From positions 2,294,001-2,358,000 of the forward strand of contig JACKHM010000001.1 in the NCBI GenBank assembly GCA_020638995.1: a stretch of 64,000 nt of DNA, written 5' to 3'. A model generated the notes under the pieces. That model searched no databases. It was given only the letters and a program-made list of their open reading frames with translations, and was not told where the DNA came from. Position numbers and translations under genes: made by a program. The DNA is from Planctomycetaceae bacterium. Lineage in GTDB: Bacteria; Planctomycetota; Planctomycetia; Pirellulales; Pirellulaceae. This document shows, in pieces, positions 54,423-62,682 of this stretch (position 1 is its first letter; every line of letters begins with the position of its first letter).

Positions 54423-56783
54423 ATGTTAAAACGCAGCCTCAATACAAGCTGTTTCGTCGTGCTCGCTCTTGCCAGCGCAGAGTACGCCTGCGCAGACGCG
54501 ACACTCCCCACTCAACTCACGCCCTTTCTCGAACGCCATTGCTTCGATTGCCACTCGGGCGACGAGCCCGAAGCCGGACTCAACCTGCAGACGATGTCGA
54601 CCGACATTGCGGACGCCGATGTGAGGCGTCGCTGGGCGTATCTGTATGATCGTGTTGCCACTGGCGAGATGCCGCCGAAGTCGGCGGAGCAGCCGGATGC
54701 CAAAGCCAAGGCACAATTGCTAGAGACGCTGGCCGACTCACTGACTCGCGCCGACGCCATCCAACGCGAAGTCGTGCTGCGGCGGCTGAACCGACGAGAG
54801 TATGAACATGGGGTGCGAGATTTGTTCGACATCGTGGTCGACGTCCAGAGCATTTTGCCGGACGATTCCGCGGAACAAGGGTTCGACACGATCGGCTCCG
54901 ACTTGTCCGTTTCGGCGGAACAAATGGTCGCGTATATCGAGGCTGCGGACGTCGTGCTCGATCAGGTGTTCGGATCGGCGACAGCGCCGCCGCGACGCAT
55001 CAATCAGACCGTGAACTTTAAGGACCTGCGGTCGAAAGACACGGCCGACCGCATCCTGCCTGATGGCGTTGTGCTCTTCAGCGGTGCCAAAGATCTGCCG
55101 CTGTACGGCGTCAGTGTTTCAGGACCGGCGACTTACCGCTTGCGAATTCAGGCGAAAGCCATCCAAACAGATCGTCCGGTCGTCATGCAAGTCAACGGCG
55201 GCGTTACGGGCCGCATTCCGGGCCATGTCGCTGGATTCTTTGCCGTGCCGCCGGACAAGCTCACGACGATTGAACTGACCGATCGGGCCGTCGAAAACTC
55301 CGACACGTTTTCTTTCGGGCTGATCGGAGGTTTTCCTTGGTGGAGCGTCAAGGAGGACGAATACGAGGGAGCCGGGTTGTTCTTAGGGGACATCCACATC
55401 GAAGGCCCGCTGGAGCAGTGGCCGCCCCCCAGCCGCACAAGGTTGTTCGGCAACGTCGATCCATCGAACGGCACGCTTGAGGATATTCGCGGCATTCTGT
55501 CACGCATCATGCGGGAAGCCTTTCGCCGGCCGGTGAACAGCGATGAAGTGGAGCCGTATGTTGCTCTGGCCAAGCAAGCGTTGGACGAAGGCGTGTCGTT
55601 TGAAGGGGCATTGCGCCGAGGGTTGAAGGGCGTCATCTGCGCGCCTGAGTTTCTGTACCTGGAGGAGTCGGTTGAAGAGCGTCAGCAAAGCCGCGAGTCG
55701 CAACGAATCGACGACTTCGCACTTGCCTCGCGATTGTCATTCTTCCTGTGGAGTTCGCTGCCGGACGCGGAACTGCTGGCGCTGGCCGAGCGCGGCGAAT
55801 TGGGACGCCCCGACGTGCTACGAGAACAGGTGGAACGGATGCTCGCTGATCCGAAATCGCAACGGTTCGTCGAGAGCTTCACCGGTCAGTGGCTGCGGCT
55901 CGACGACATCGATTTTACCGTCCCCGATCAAAGTCTCTATCCCGAGTACGACCAACTATTGCGGCAGTCAATGCTTGGCGAAACACACGCGTTCTTTCGT
56001 GAACTGCTCGATCGCGATCTCAGCGTGCAGAACTTCATTGATGCCGATTTCGTGATGATCAATCAGCCACTCGCCGATTTCTACGGCATCGAAGGCGTCG
56101 ACGGGTTGGAGATGCGGCGAGTCGACTTGCCTGACAACAGTCCTCGCGGCGGCGTGCTGACTCAGGCCAGCGTGTTGAAAGTTTCGGCCGATGGTACACG
56201 TACATCGCCGGTACTGCGCGGAGCGTGGATTCTGAAGTACTTTTTCGGCACGCCGTCTCCGCCGCCGCCAGCAGGCGTGGTGGCTGTCGAACCGGACATT
56301 CGCGGTGCGACGACGATCCGCGAGCAACTCGCCAAGCACCGCGAACACGAAAGCTGCAACCGCTGTCACCGCAAGATCGATCCACCCGGCTTCGCGTTGG
56401 AAAGCTTCGACGTCATTGGAGCCCAACGCGATTGGTATCGTACTCGCGGCAGCGGCAAGTACCTGACGATACCTCGGCATCCCCAAGCCCCGAAACACTA
56501 TGTCCAATATCGGCAAGGGCCGGATGTGGACGCATCGGGAACGAAGTCCGACGGTCAGCCGTTCACCGGTATTCACGAGTACAAACAATTGCTGCTGAAA
56601 GACAACACGGCGATGCCACGAGCATTAACTCGGCTGTTGCTGTCCTATTCTCTGGGCCTACATCTTGGTTTCTCGGACAGACCCGCGGTCGAACGGATTG
56701 TGGAAAGTGTAGAATCACACCACTATGGACTGAGGTCTCTGATCCACGCAGTTGTGCAAAGCGAGACGTTTCGCCAACCATAA
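54423..56783 (+). CDS. planctomycete cytochrome c-type DUF1592/DUF1588/DUF1585 protein, second copy, 786 aa
   Basis: Signal peptide to A-C-A-D, heme motif C-F-D-C-H (about 41), M-P-P-K (about 83), R-R-L-N-R-R-E-Y (about 122), W-S-S-L-P-D-A-E-L (about 445), R-G-G-V-L-T-Q-A-S-V-L-K (about 575) and C-N-R-C-H (about 646). It has the same domain order as the 803-aa protein but clearly diverged sequence. It is followed by its own DUF1552 gene 23 bp on. Confidence 0.93.
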   Translation: MLKRSLNTSCFVVLALASAEYACADATLPTQLTPFLERHCFDCHSGDEPEAGLNLQTMSTDIADADVRRRWAYLYDRVATGEMPPKSAEQPDAKAKAQLLETLADSLTRADAIQREVVLRRLNRREYEHGVRDLFDIVVDVQSILPDDSAEQGFDTIGSDLSVSAEQMVAYIEAADVVLDQVFGSATAPPRRINQTVNFKDLRSKDTADRILPDGVVLFSGAKDLPLYGVSVSGPATYRLRIQAKAIQTDRPVVMQVNGGVTGRIPGHVAGFFAVPPDKLTTIELTDRAVENSDTFSFGLIGGFPWWSVKEDEYEGAGLFLGDIHIEGPLEQWPPPSRTRLFGNVDPSNGTLEDIRGILSRIMREAFRRPVNSDEVEPYVALAKQALDEGVSFEGALRRGLKGVICAPEFLYLEESVEERQQSRESQRIDDFALASRLSFFLWSSLPDAELLALAERGELGRPDVLREQVERMLADPKSQRFVESFTGQWLRLDDIDFTVPDQSLYPEYDQLLRQSMLGETHAFFRELLDRDLSVQNFIDADFVMINQPLADFYGIEGVDGLEMRRVDLPDNSPRGGVLTQASVLKVSADGTRTSPVLRGAWILKYFFGTPSPPPPAGVVAVEPDIRGATTIREQLAKHREHESCNRCHRKIDPPGFALESFDVIGAQRDWYRTRGSGKYLTIPRHPQAPKHYVQYRQGPDVDASGTKSDGQPFTGIHEYKQLLLKDNTAMPRALTRLLLSYSLGLHLGFSDRPAVERIVESVESHHYGLRSLIHAVVQSETFRQP

Positions 56784-56806
56784 AGAATCCTCTTCGGAGC
56801 ATGACC

Positions 56807-58063
56807 ATGTTGAATCGTATCCTCAGAAGAGTCTTCCTCCGCGGCGCAGGTGTCGCGATGGCGCTGCCGGCGTTGGATTGTATGACTCCAACGGTCACCT
56901 CATCGGCAGCCGAAACGACTGAGGCTCGGCGGATGGTGGCGATTAACTTCGAACTGTCGTTTCATCCGCCCAATCTGATTCCGGCGACCGGCGGCCGTGA
57001 CTACGAACTGACGCCGTATCTTGAGCCGCTGGCCAACCTGCGCGACGACTTTACGTTCATCTCCGGCACGTCACATCCCGAAGTCGACGGCGGCCATGCG
57101 GCGCACAAATCTTGGCTCACCGGCGCGCCGCATCCTGGCGCGGCGAACTTCAAGAACTCGATTTCCATTGACCAATTGGCCGCCAAACAGATCGGCTTGC
57201 AGACGCGCTTCGCCTACATGGCCTTGGGTGGCGGCGGACTTTCCGTGTCGGCCAACGGTGTGCAAGTTCCGGCACACGGATACGCTTCGAAGCACTTTGA
57301 AGCGATGTTCTTGGAAGGTCGGCCGGACAAAAAGAAGCGACAGATCGAACGCTTGCGCGAAGGGCGGAGCGTGCTCGACACCGTGTTGGACAGCGCACAG
57401 CGGATGCAGAGCCGGGTCAGTCAGCAAGACCGGCAGAAACTTGATGAGTACTTCACGGCCGTCCGCGAAGCCGAACAGCAACTGCACAAGTCCGAGCAAT
57501 GGCAACACAAGCCCAAGCCGAAGGTGGACGTCACCCCGCCTCAGGACATCCGCGACGGCAACGACATCATCAATCGGGCGCGGCAACTTTACGACGTAAT
57601 GTACCTCTCGATCCTCACCGATTCCACGCGGCTCATCACCTACTCGGTCGGCGATTCCAACGCGGTCGCCACGCTGCCGGGCGTCTCGATGAACTATCAC
57701 GACCTGTCGCATCATGGCCAGGACCCGGAGAAGCTCAAGCAGCTTGGCATCATCGAAGCGGAACACGTGAAGCTCTTCGGCGATTTCATTCGCCGGTTGA
57801 AGGAGACGACGGAGGGCGACTCGAATCTGCTCGACCGCAGCATGGTCCTGATGGGCTCGCACATGCACAGCGGCGGCCACGACAATCGCAACCTGCCGAT
57901 CATCCTGGCTGGCGGCGGCTTCCGGCACGGCCAGCATCTTGCCTTCAACCAGAACGACAACGATCCGCTCGCCAATCTCTACGTCAGCATGCTGCAACGG
58001 CTGGGGATGAACGTGAATAAGTTCTCTTCCAGCACCGGCACGCTGCGCGGTTTGGAGACCTAG
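56807..58063 (+). CDS. DUF1552 protein with Tat signal, second copy, 418 aa
   Basis: Starts ATG 56807 (M-L-N-R-I-L-R-R-V-F-L-R) with GGAG 7 bases before; an ATG two codons earlier is too close to that site, and the long frame from 56225 is a shadow of the cytochrome gene. Twin-arginine motif R-R-V-F-L-R-G-A-G. Body as in the 421-aa paralogue: T-F-I-S-G-T-S-H, M-N-Y-H-D-L-S-H-H-G and G-G-G-F-R-H-G-Q-H-L. Confidence 0.92.
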   Translation: MLNRILRRVFLRGAGVAMALPALDCMTPTVTSSAAETTEARRMVAINFELSFHPPNLIPATGGRDYELTPYLEPLANLRDDFTFISGTSHPEVDGGHAAHKSWLTGAPHPGAANFKNSISIDQLAAKQIGLQTRFAYMALGGGGLSVSANGVQVPAHGYASKHFEAMFLEGRPDKKKRQIERLREGRSVLDTVLDSAQRMQSRVSQQDRQKLDEYFTAVREAEQQLHKSEQWQHKPKPKVDVTPPQDIRDGNDIINRARQLYDVMYLSILTDSTRLITYSVGDSNAVATLPGVSMNYHDLSHHGQDPEKLKQLGIIEAEHVKLFGDFIRRLKETTEGDSNLLDRSMVLMGSHMHSGGHDNRNLPIILAGGGFRHGQHLAFNQNDNDPLANLYVSMLQRLGMNVNKFSSSTGTLRGLET

Positions 58064-58137
58064 TTCCATGCGGCTGGCTCGGGCCGTCACCAACGACCCC
58101 ACGAATCAATAACAATCTCCACCAAGGGGAAAGCGGA

Positions 58138-58350
58138 ATGAAACGCTGCGTGGTCGCGACGCTTGTCGTAGTGACGTTAGAGCTGGTCTTCCACGGGACC
58201 GCAGCGTTGTCAGACGAGCCACTGGCGGAACACCCCGTCAATACCTGGATCAAACGTACGCCGCTGGACGGAGCCCGTATGGTAAATAAACTCGGCCGAG
58301 CTTTAACTTCAGGGTTTTATTGGATCTTGACGCTCTCGGCGGTCGAGTAA
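58138..58350 (+). pseudogene. truncated secreted protein (signal peptide and first residues only)
   Basis: An ATG preceded by GGGGAAAGCGGA opens a signal peptide (M-K-R-C-V-V-A-T-L-V-V-V-T-L) and E-H-P-V-N-T-W-I-K-R-T-P-L, which resembles the mature start of longer planctomycete secreted proteins. After about residue 46 the sequence loses coding character. Probably a decayed third gene of the operon. Confidence 0.55.
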
Positions 58351-58837
58351 CTCGACCGTCCCAGGTGGCGTCAAAGTTTCGCTGAACCGCATGATCGCCG
58401 TTCATCGCATCGACACGTCGCGGCGAATCGGCAGAGAATGTTGACCGTTAGCGTTCGCAAGTCAAGGGTGAAGGATTTTACCCTTCACCGAACCGTGTCA
58501 ACTCATGAAATTCGTTCTTCAGCCTTGCGAGCTCGCGTTTGCAATCCTCGCAAGTTGGATCAATCGCGAACAACAAGAATCAAACGCGTATGGTTAAAAA
58601 AGTCAGCTGAACGGTCATCGCGGCGAACGCACCTTGCGGCCATGACGTCTGCCTCTTGCATCAAGCAACTGGTGATCGCATGGTGAAGGCAAGTTTCACA
58701 CATTTCATCATTGAGAGATGCATGAACTTCATCCGTGCTGTTTCTCACAACATCGCTAACGTCAAGCTGTTACGTTTCCGCGGAGTTTTTTTCACCCCAC
58801 AGTGTCGTGCAAGTACGCGAATTTCAAAGAGGTCGAG
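58351..58837. other. gene-free stretch with IS-end motif
   Basis: About 490 bases without a supported gene. A short hairpin GGTCGAG-TAA-CTCGACC sits at its left edge (58341-58357), and CTTCATCCGTGCTGTTT with flanks (58729-58760) matches the IS-terminal motif described for 60613 and 62551. Confidence 0.5.
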
Positions 58838-60559
58838 TTACGGCTTGTCGCTCTGCTCGTCACTCAAGCTTTGTGCGATGGCCTGAAACAGACGAATCGA
58901 CCATTCGTCCCAGCGGGGACCGGTTTGGCGGCGAGCGTGGGCGATGATGAGATCCTGGTCGAGGTCGACCATCAGCATGCAACCGCTGAACGAGCCGTGG
59001 CCGATTGTGTTCAGGCTGAAGATGTGATTCTCTGGCTGCAGCGAGTTGCGCGGTGCGTCGGGTTTCAACTTACGGGACCAATGCAAGCCGATGCCGTGTT
59101 CAGCTGAGCCGTCTTGTTGCGGGAGCACAGGCGCCGGCAAGAGCTTGGCGAATGTTTCCGGTGAGATGAATTGCAAATCGCCGTAGCTGCCGCGGTTTGC
59201 AACCAACTGTGTCAGCGTGCCGAGTTCCATGGCGGTAAACTGTCCGTCCGCGCTGGCGTTGCCTACTGGCACGTCGTCGAAGTTCAGCGGCCGGAACAGA
59301 TGTTCGTCGTACAACCGCACGCCACTCTTGCCGGTCACAATCTCCATGGCCTTGACCGCCAGATCGTACCCCATACCGCTATAGGCATAGCGCACATTCG
59401 GCTCGTTCACGTCGATACCGTTGAGAATGATGTTCTCCAGATGTGGGTTGCGGAAGCCGCCGAAGTCGCCGTGGCCTGCCAAGCCGCTCGTATGATTGAA
59501 ACACTGGCGGAACGTGGGCACGTGTGGACTGTTCTGCGGATAGTCGGGAAAGACCGCCGCGAGCGAGTCGTCGAGATTGATCAACCCCTGGTCAACGAAC
59601 TGGCTAAACAGCAGCGCAGTGACACATTTCGTGATGGAACCGACCCAGCAGCGATAGTCCCGATCAACGGGATTGCCCTCGCGATCCTTTCCGAACGCCT
59701 CGTGCGTGACGATCACTCCGTGTCTGGCGACGAGCGTCACGAACGGCTCTTTCGTATCTTCGTACCAATCACGACAGACTGCGTCGATCTTTGCCTTGGC
59801 GTCGGCGAGCATGCCCGCGTCGCGAAGTGATCCTTCGTGTAACGTATTGGCTGGCTCACTAAGGTGGCGCGGCGGCTTAAGCGGACGAACCTTGTCTTGC
59901 AAGTTCTGCAGCTTCAGCTTTAGCGCCAGGTGATAGTCTTCATTGAGCACTTCGACCGAGTCGGCAAACCGCGGCGGACGGCCGCGCGGCTCGGCATTCG
60001 TAATCCCGGCCAGCGTGATGGCAATCATCTCGTCGTCGGCAAAGTGGCGGCGAAGCAGGTCAGTCGACAAACGCGAGAGCTCGTCTTCACGCTCCCGCCA
60101 CACATCGGTCGCGGGCAAGTCAGGCAGCGGCGGAATGGTAAACGTGATTTCGGGGAGAAAGAGGATGAAGGCATCTACGGACGGAGTATAGAAGGTGAAC
60201 GCACGGCGTAGCGGTGTGCCATTGGGTGCCGTGCCTTCGACCCAAGCGCCCCAGCGACCGGATTCGCCGGGGACAGCCGTCTCCTCGAGCTTCTCGTTGA
60301 ACCAGCGTACAGTCAGCGGTTCTTTGACACCGAGCCTTCTGACCTCGTCAACATCGCGCCACACGATCCTTGGTGGCTCGCCAGCTTTGAAGACCCAGCT
60401 GTTACGCTTCGCGGTAATCAGTTCCTGAGCCTGAAACCGCTGACGCTCAAGCCGCAGCGATTCGAGATTCGCTTCCTGGGCGAAACAGCGATGCTCAATG
60501 AGAGTGACGAGGATAATGGCGAGTACTACGCAAGTCTTTGCGAGAGATATAGTGTTCAT
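58838..60559 (-). CDS. beta-lactamase-fold serine hydrolase, secreted, 573 aa
   Basis: I start at the ATG at 60559 (M-N-T-I-S-L-A-K-T-C), followed by a signal peptide ending C-F-A-Q; the open frame to 60853 upstream runs through IS-end DNA. The N-terminal about 230 residues form an unassigned domain. The catalytic domain has the S-x-x-K motif in V-G-S-I-T-K (about 375) and Y-A-Y-S-G-M-G (about 440) in the place of Y-x-N, then G-H-G-S-F-S-G (about 540). Class C beta-lactamase/esterase superfamily; substrate unknown, periplasmic. Confidence 0.88.
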   Translation of the reverse strand: MNTISLAKTCVVLAIILVTLIEHRCFAQEANLESLRLERQRFQAQELITAKRNSWVFKAGEPPRIVWRDVDEVRRLGVKEPLTVRWFNEKLEETAVPGESGRWGAWVEGTAPNGTPLRRAFTFYTPSVDAFILFLPEITFTIPPLPDLPATDVWREREDELSRLSTDLLRRHFADDEMIAITLAGITNAEPRGRPPRFADSVEVLNEDYHLALKLKLQNLQDKVRPLKPPRHLSEPANTLHEGSLRDAGMLADAKAKIDAVCRDWYEDTKEPFVTLVARHGVIVTHEAFGKDREGNPVDRDYRCWVGSITKCVTALLFSQFVDQGLINLDDSLAAVFPDYPQNSPHVPTFRQCFNHTSGLAGHGDFGGFRNPHLENIILNGIDVNEPNVRYAYSGMGYDLAVKAMEIVTGKSGVRLYDEHLFRPLNFDDVPVGNASADGQFTAMELGTLTQLVANRGSYGDLQFISPETFAKLLPAPVLPQQDGSAEHGIGLHWSRKLKPDAPRNSLQPENHIFSLNTIGHGSFSGCMLMVDLDQDLIIAHARRQTGPRWDEWSIRLFQAIAQSLSDEQSDKP

Positions 60560-60612
60560 CCCATCTATTATCCTGAAAGACAACTTAGATGTCTGTAACC
60601 GAATACCTTCCG

Positions 60613-60656
60613 GCTCAACCGTGCTGTTTGTCACGACATTCTGACATTTTCTGTCC
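60613..60656 (+). repeat. IS-terminal motif, copy b
   Basis: Minus-strand reading GGACAGAAAATGTCAGAATG, then TCGTGACAAACAGCACGG. It matches, inverted, the copy at 62551-62593 with a few mismatches and is likely one terminal inverted repeat of the broken element. Confidence 0.7.
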
Positions 60657-60824
60657 GAGTTCTCGACACCGAGACAGCGAAGAGTCCCGTCTTCAGCAAG
60701 AGTTCTAGTTGTCTCGTCGTCACGTAGCGTTTGCCGTCTCCACGGACGACTCATGATCGCGGCCTTCGGTGTCAATGCTGCGGTTTTGCCGCGGGCTGAT
60801 GCCTGGCGGGGAATTGCTGGCTCC

Positions 60825-60990
60825 TCAGTTACTGAGCGAGACGAGTGGCTCACACTTCTGACAATTCAGTGCTCGATTCGCTTTCAGGCGTGATTGCCTT
60901 GCCGCCTGTCGAGCGGCCTCCAGTTGCTTCGGAATATGCTTGCCGGTCCCATAGTACATCTCATCACTGCTGTTCACCACGACATTTGGG
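60825..60990 (-). pseudogene. C-terminal scrap of an integrase-core transposase fused to an IS end
   Basis: The minus frame reads D-E-M-Y-Y-G-T-G-K-H-I-P-K-Q-L-E-A-A, the same C-terminal signature as the neighbouring broken transposase (D-E-M-Y-F-G-T-G-E-G-I-P-K-Q-L). Directly before it is IS-end-like DNA (60961-60990). It is in the opposite orientation to the larger relic. Confidence 0.75.
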
Positions 60991-61063
60991 AGTTTACCGC
61001 GCGAGTACTCGTCGCTGCCACTTTTGAGTTTTCCCGAACCGATACGGGCATGATCATGAACGC

Positions 61064-62302
61064 ATGCCAGAGAATACCCACACCCAAAGACAGTACGATC
61101 ACCGCCTCCGGCGTCTGATCCAAACCACCGGTGACCTTGACCTTGCCGTTCGATACGACGTTCCACGTTCGACAGCTCGTGGTTGGCTCAAGCAATCCAG
61201 AACGAACGTGGTCTCCATGGATGTACTCGATATCGACGCCAAGGCACTTCAACGAGAAGTGCTATCTCTGCAACGTCGAGTCACCCGACTGCTGGCTCTG
61301 CTCCATCTTGTGGTCGTGGCGATCAAGGTGGCTGAGTTCTCCTTCGACAGAGTTCGGCTTCCCGATGGAACCAGGAAGCAAAGATTGCTGCAGGCCGTCG
61401 AGCGTGCACGAGCGCATAGGCCACTTCGCGGTGCGCTGAAACTCATCGGCCTGTCGAGCACACGCTATTACGCATGGCTGGGAAAACACGAATGCGGGCT
61501 TGATGACCAGTCGTGTTGTCCAAAGAGCTCTCCTCAACAGCTTACTCGCGAAGAAAGCGCGGCCATCAGAGACATAGTCACCGCAGATAAATATCGACAC
61601 GTCCCCACAGGAACTCTGTCTCGTCTGGCTCAACGACTCGGCAACGTCTTTGCCTCGCCGACCACTTGGTACCGACTGGTATGTTCCCACGACTGGCGTC
61701 GACCACGACAACGCGTGCATCCCGCAAAGCCAACGGTCGGCATCAGAGCCACTCGGCCCAACGAGATCTGGCATGTGGATACCACGCTCGTGCGACTCCT
61801 CGACGGCAGCAAAGCCTATCTGCATGCAGTGATTGACAACTTCTCACGAAGAGTCCTTGCGTGGAGAGTCAACGACTCCTTCATGCCCTCGGTCACAGCT
61901 GAATTGCTCGTTGAGGCATTCGATGGGCGCAGCAGTGACAAGCCATAGTTGCTCGTCGATGGGGGAGTCGAGAACTACAACAGCGAGGTCGACACGCTTG
62001 TCGAGTCCGGGTTTCTGACACGCATTCTGGCCCAGACAGAAATCCGCTACTCCAACTCATTGATTGAATCGTGGTGATGCGTCATCAAGCACCAGTGGCT
62101 GTTTCTGAACACGTTGGACACGGTGGCCAGTGTGACGAAGCTGGTCACATTCTACGTCGAGCAGCACAACAGCCACCTGCCACACTCGGCATTCAAAGGC
62201 CAGACTCCGGACGAGATGTACTTCGGAACAGGAGAGGGTATTCCGAAGCAACTGGCAGCCGCGAAGTTGCAAGCTCGGGAACTGAGACTGCAGACGAACT
62301 GA
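61064..62302 (+). pseudogene. integrase-core (rve) transposase with two in-frame stops
   Basis: The frame opens at ATG 61064 with an HTH (Y-D-V-P-R-S-T-A-R-G-W) and the core I-W-H-V-D-T-T (Asp) at about 237, then hits TAG at 61946-61948 (after S-D-K-P), continues L-L-V-D-G-G-V-E-N, meets TGA (62076-62078) after E-S-W, and reads on to N-stop at 62302 with H-Q-W-L-F-L-N and D-E-M-Y-F-G-T-G. Without both stops it would be about 412 aa. Both are one-base changes from plausible sense codons (CAG or CGG, and TGG). Confidence 0.85.
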
Positions 62303-62550
62303 AAACGAAACTGCCACGCGTGTCTACAGGCGGTGTCTGCGAGTTGCTGAGAGGACAACGAATCGAAACTGCCCAACCCAGTCCCAGTACGCCGCAGAAC
62401 CAATTCAACGATTCCGATTCAAGCCACAGTACGAGTCGGCCAGCGGTACCAGTCCGGCTTTGCAGCGCAGCGAATCGCTTGATGCCGGCTCACACATTGA
62501 GTGGCGCGTACTCGCGAGGAAAAGTCCCAAAGGTTCTGGTGTTCAGCAGG

Positions 62551-62593
62551 GACAGAAAAGTCAAGAATGTCCTGAGAAATAGCACGGATGAAT
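62551..62593 (-). repeat. IS-terminal motif, copy c
   Basis: GGACAGAAAAGTCAAGAATG then TCCTGAGAAATAGCACGGAT: an inverted counterpart of 60613-60656, and like 58729-58760 at its inner half. Probably the right end of the broken element. Confidence 0.7.
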
Positions 62594-62682
62594 CGTGGCG
62601 CGTACTAGTTGCGATGCATTCGGAAAGTAAACTACTATCCTGATGGGGCATTTATGGATTTCATCCTAATTAAAGTGTTGTC

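Noticed and set aside
56225..56806. N-terminal extension of the second DUF1552 protein
   Set aside because: Shadow frame of the cytochrome gene; the Tat start at 56807 has a ribosome binding site.
58341..58357. Rho-independent terminator
   Set aside because: The hairpin has no following T-run and lies in decayed sequence.
60560..60853. 98-residue extension of the serine hydrolase
   Set aside because: It passes through IS-terminal DNA; the signal peptide starts at 60559.
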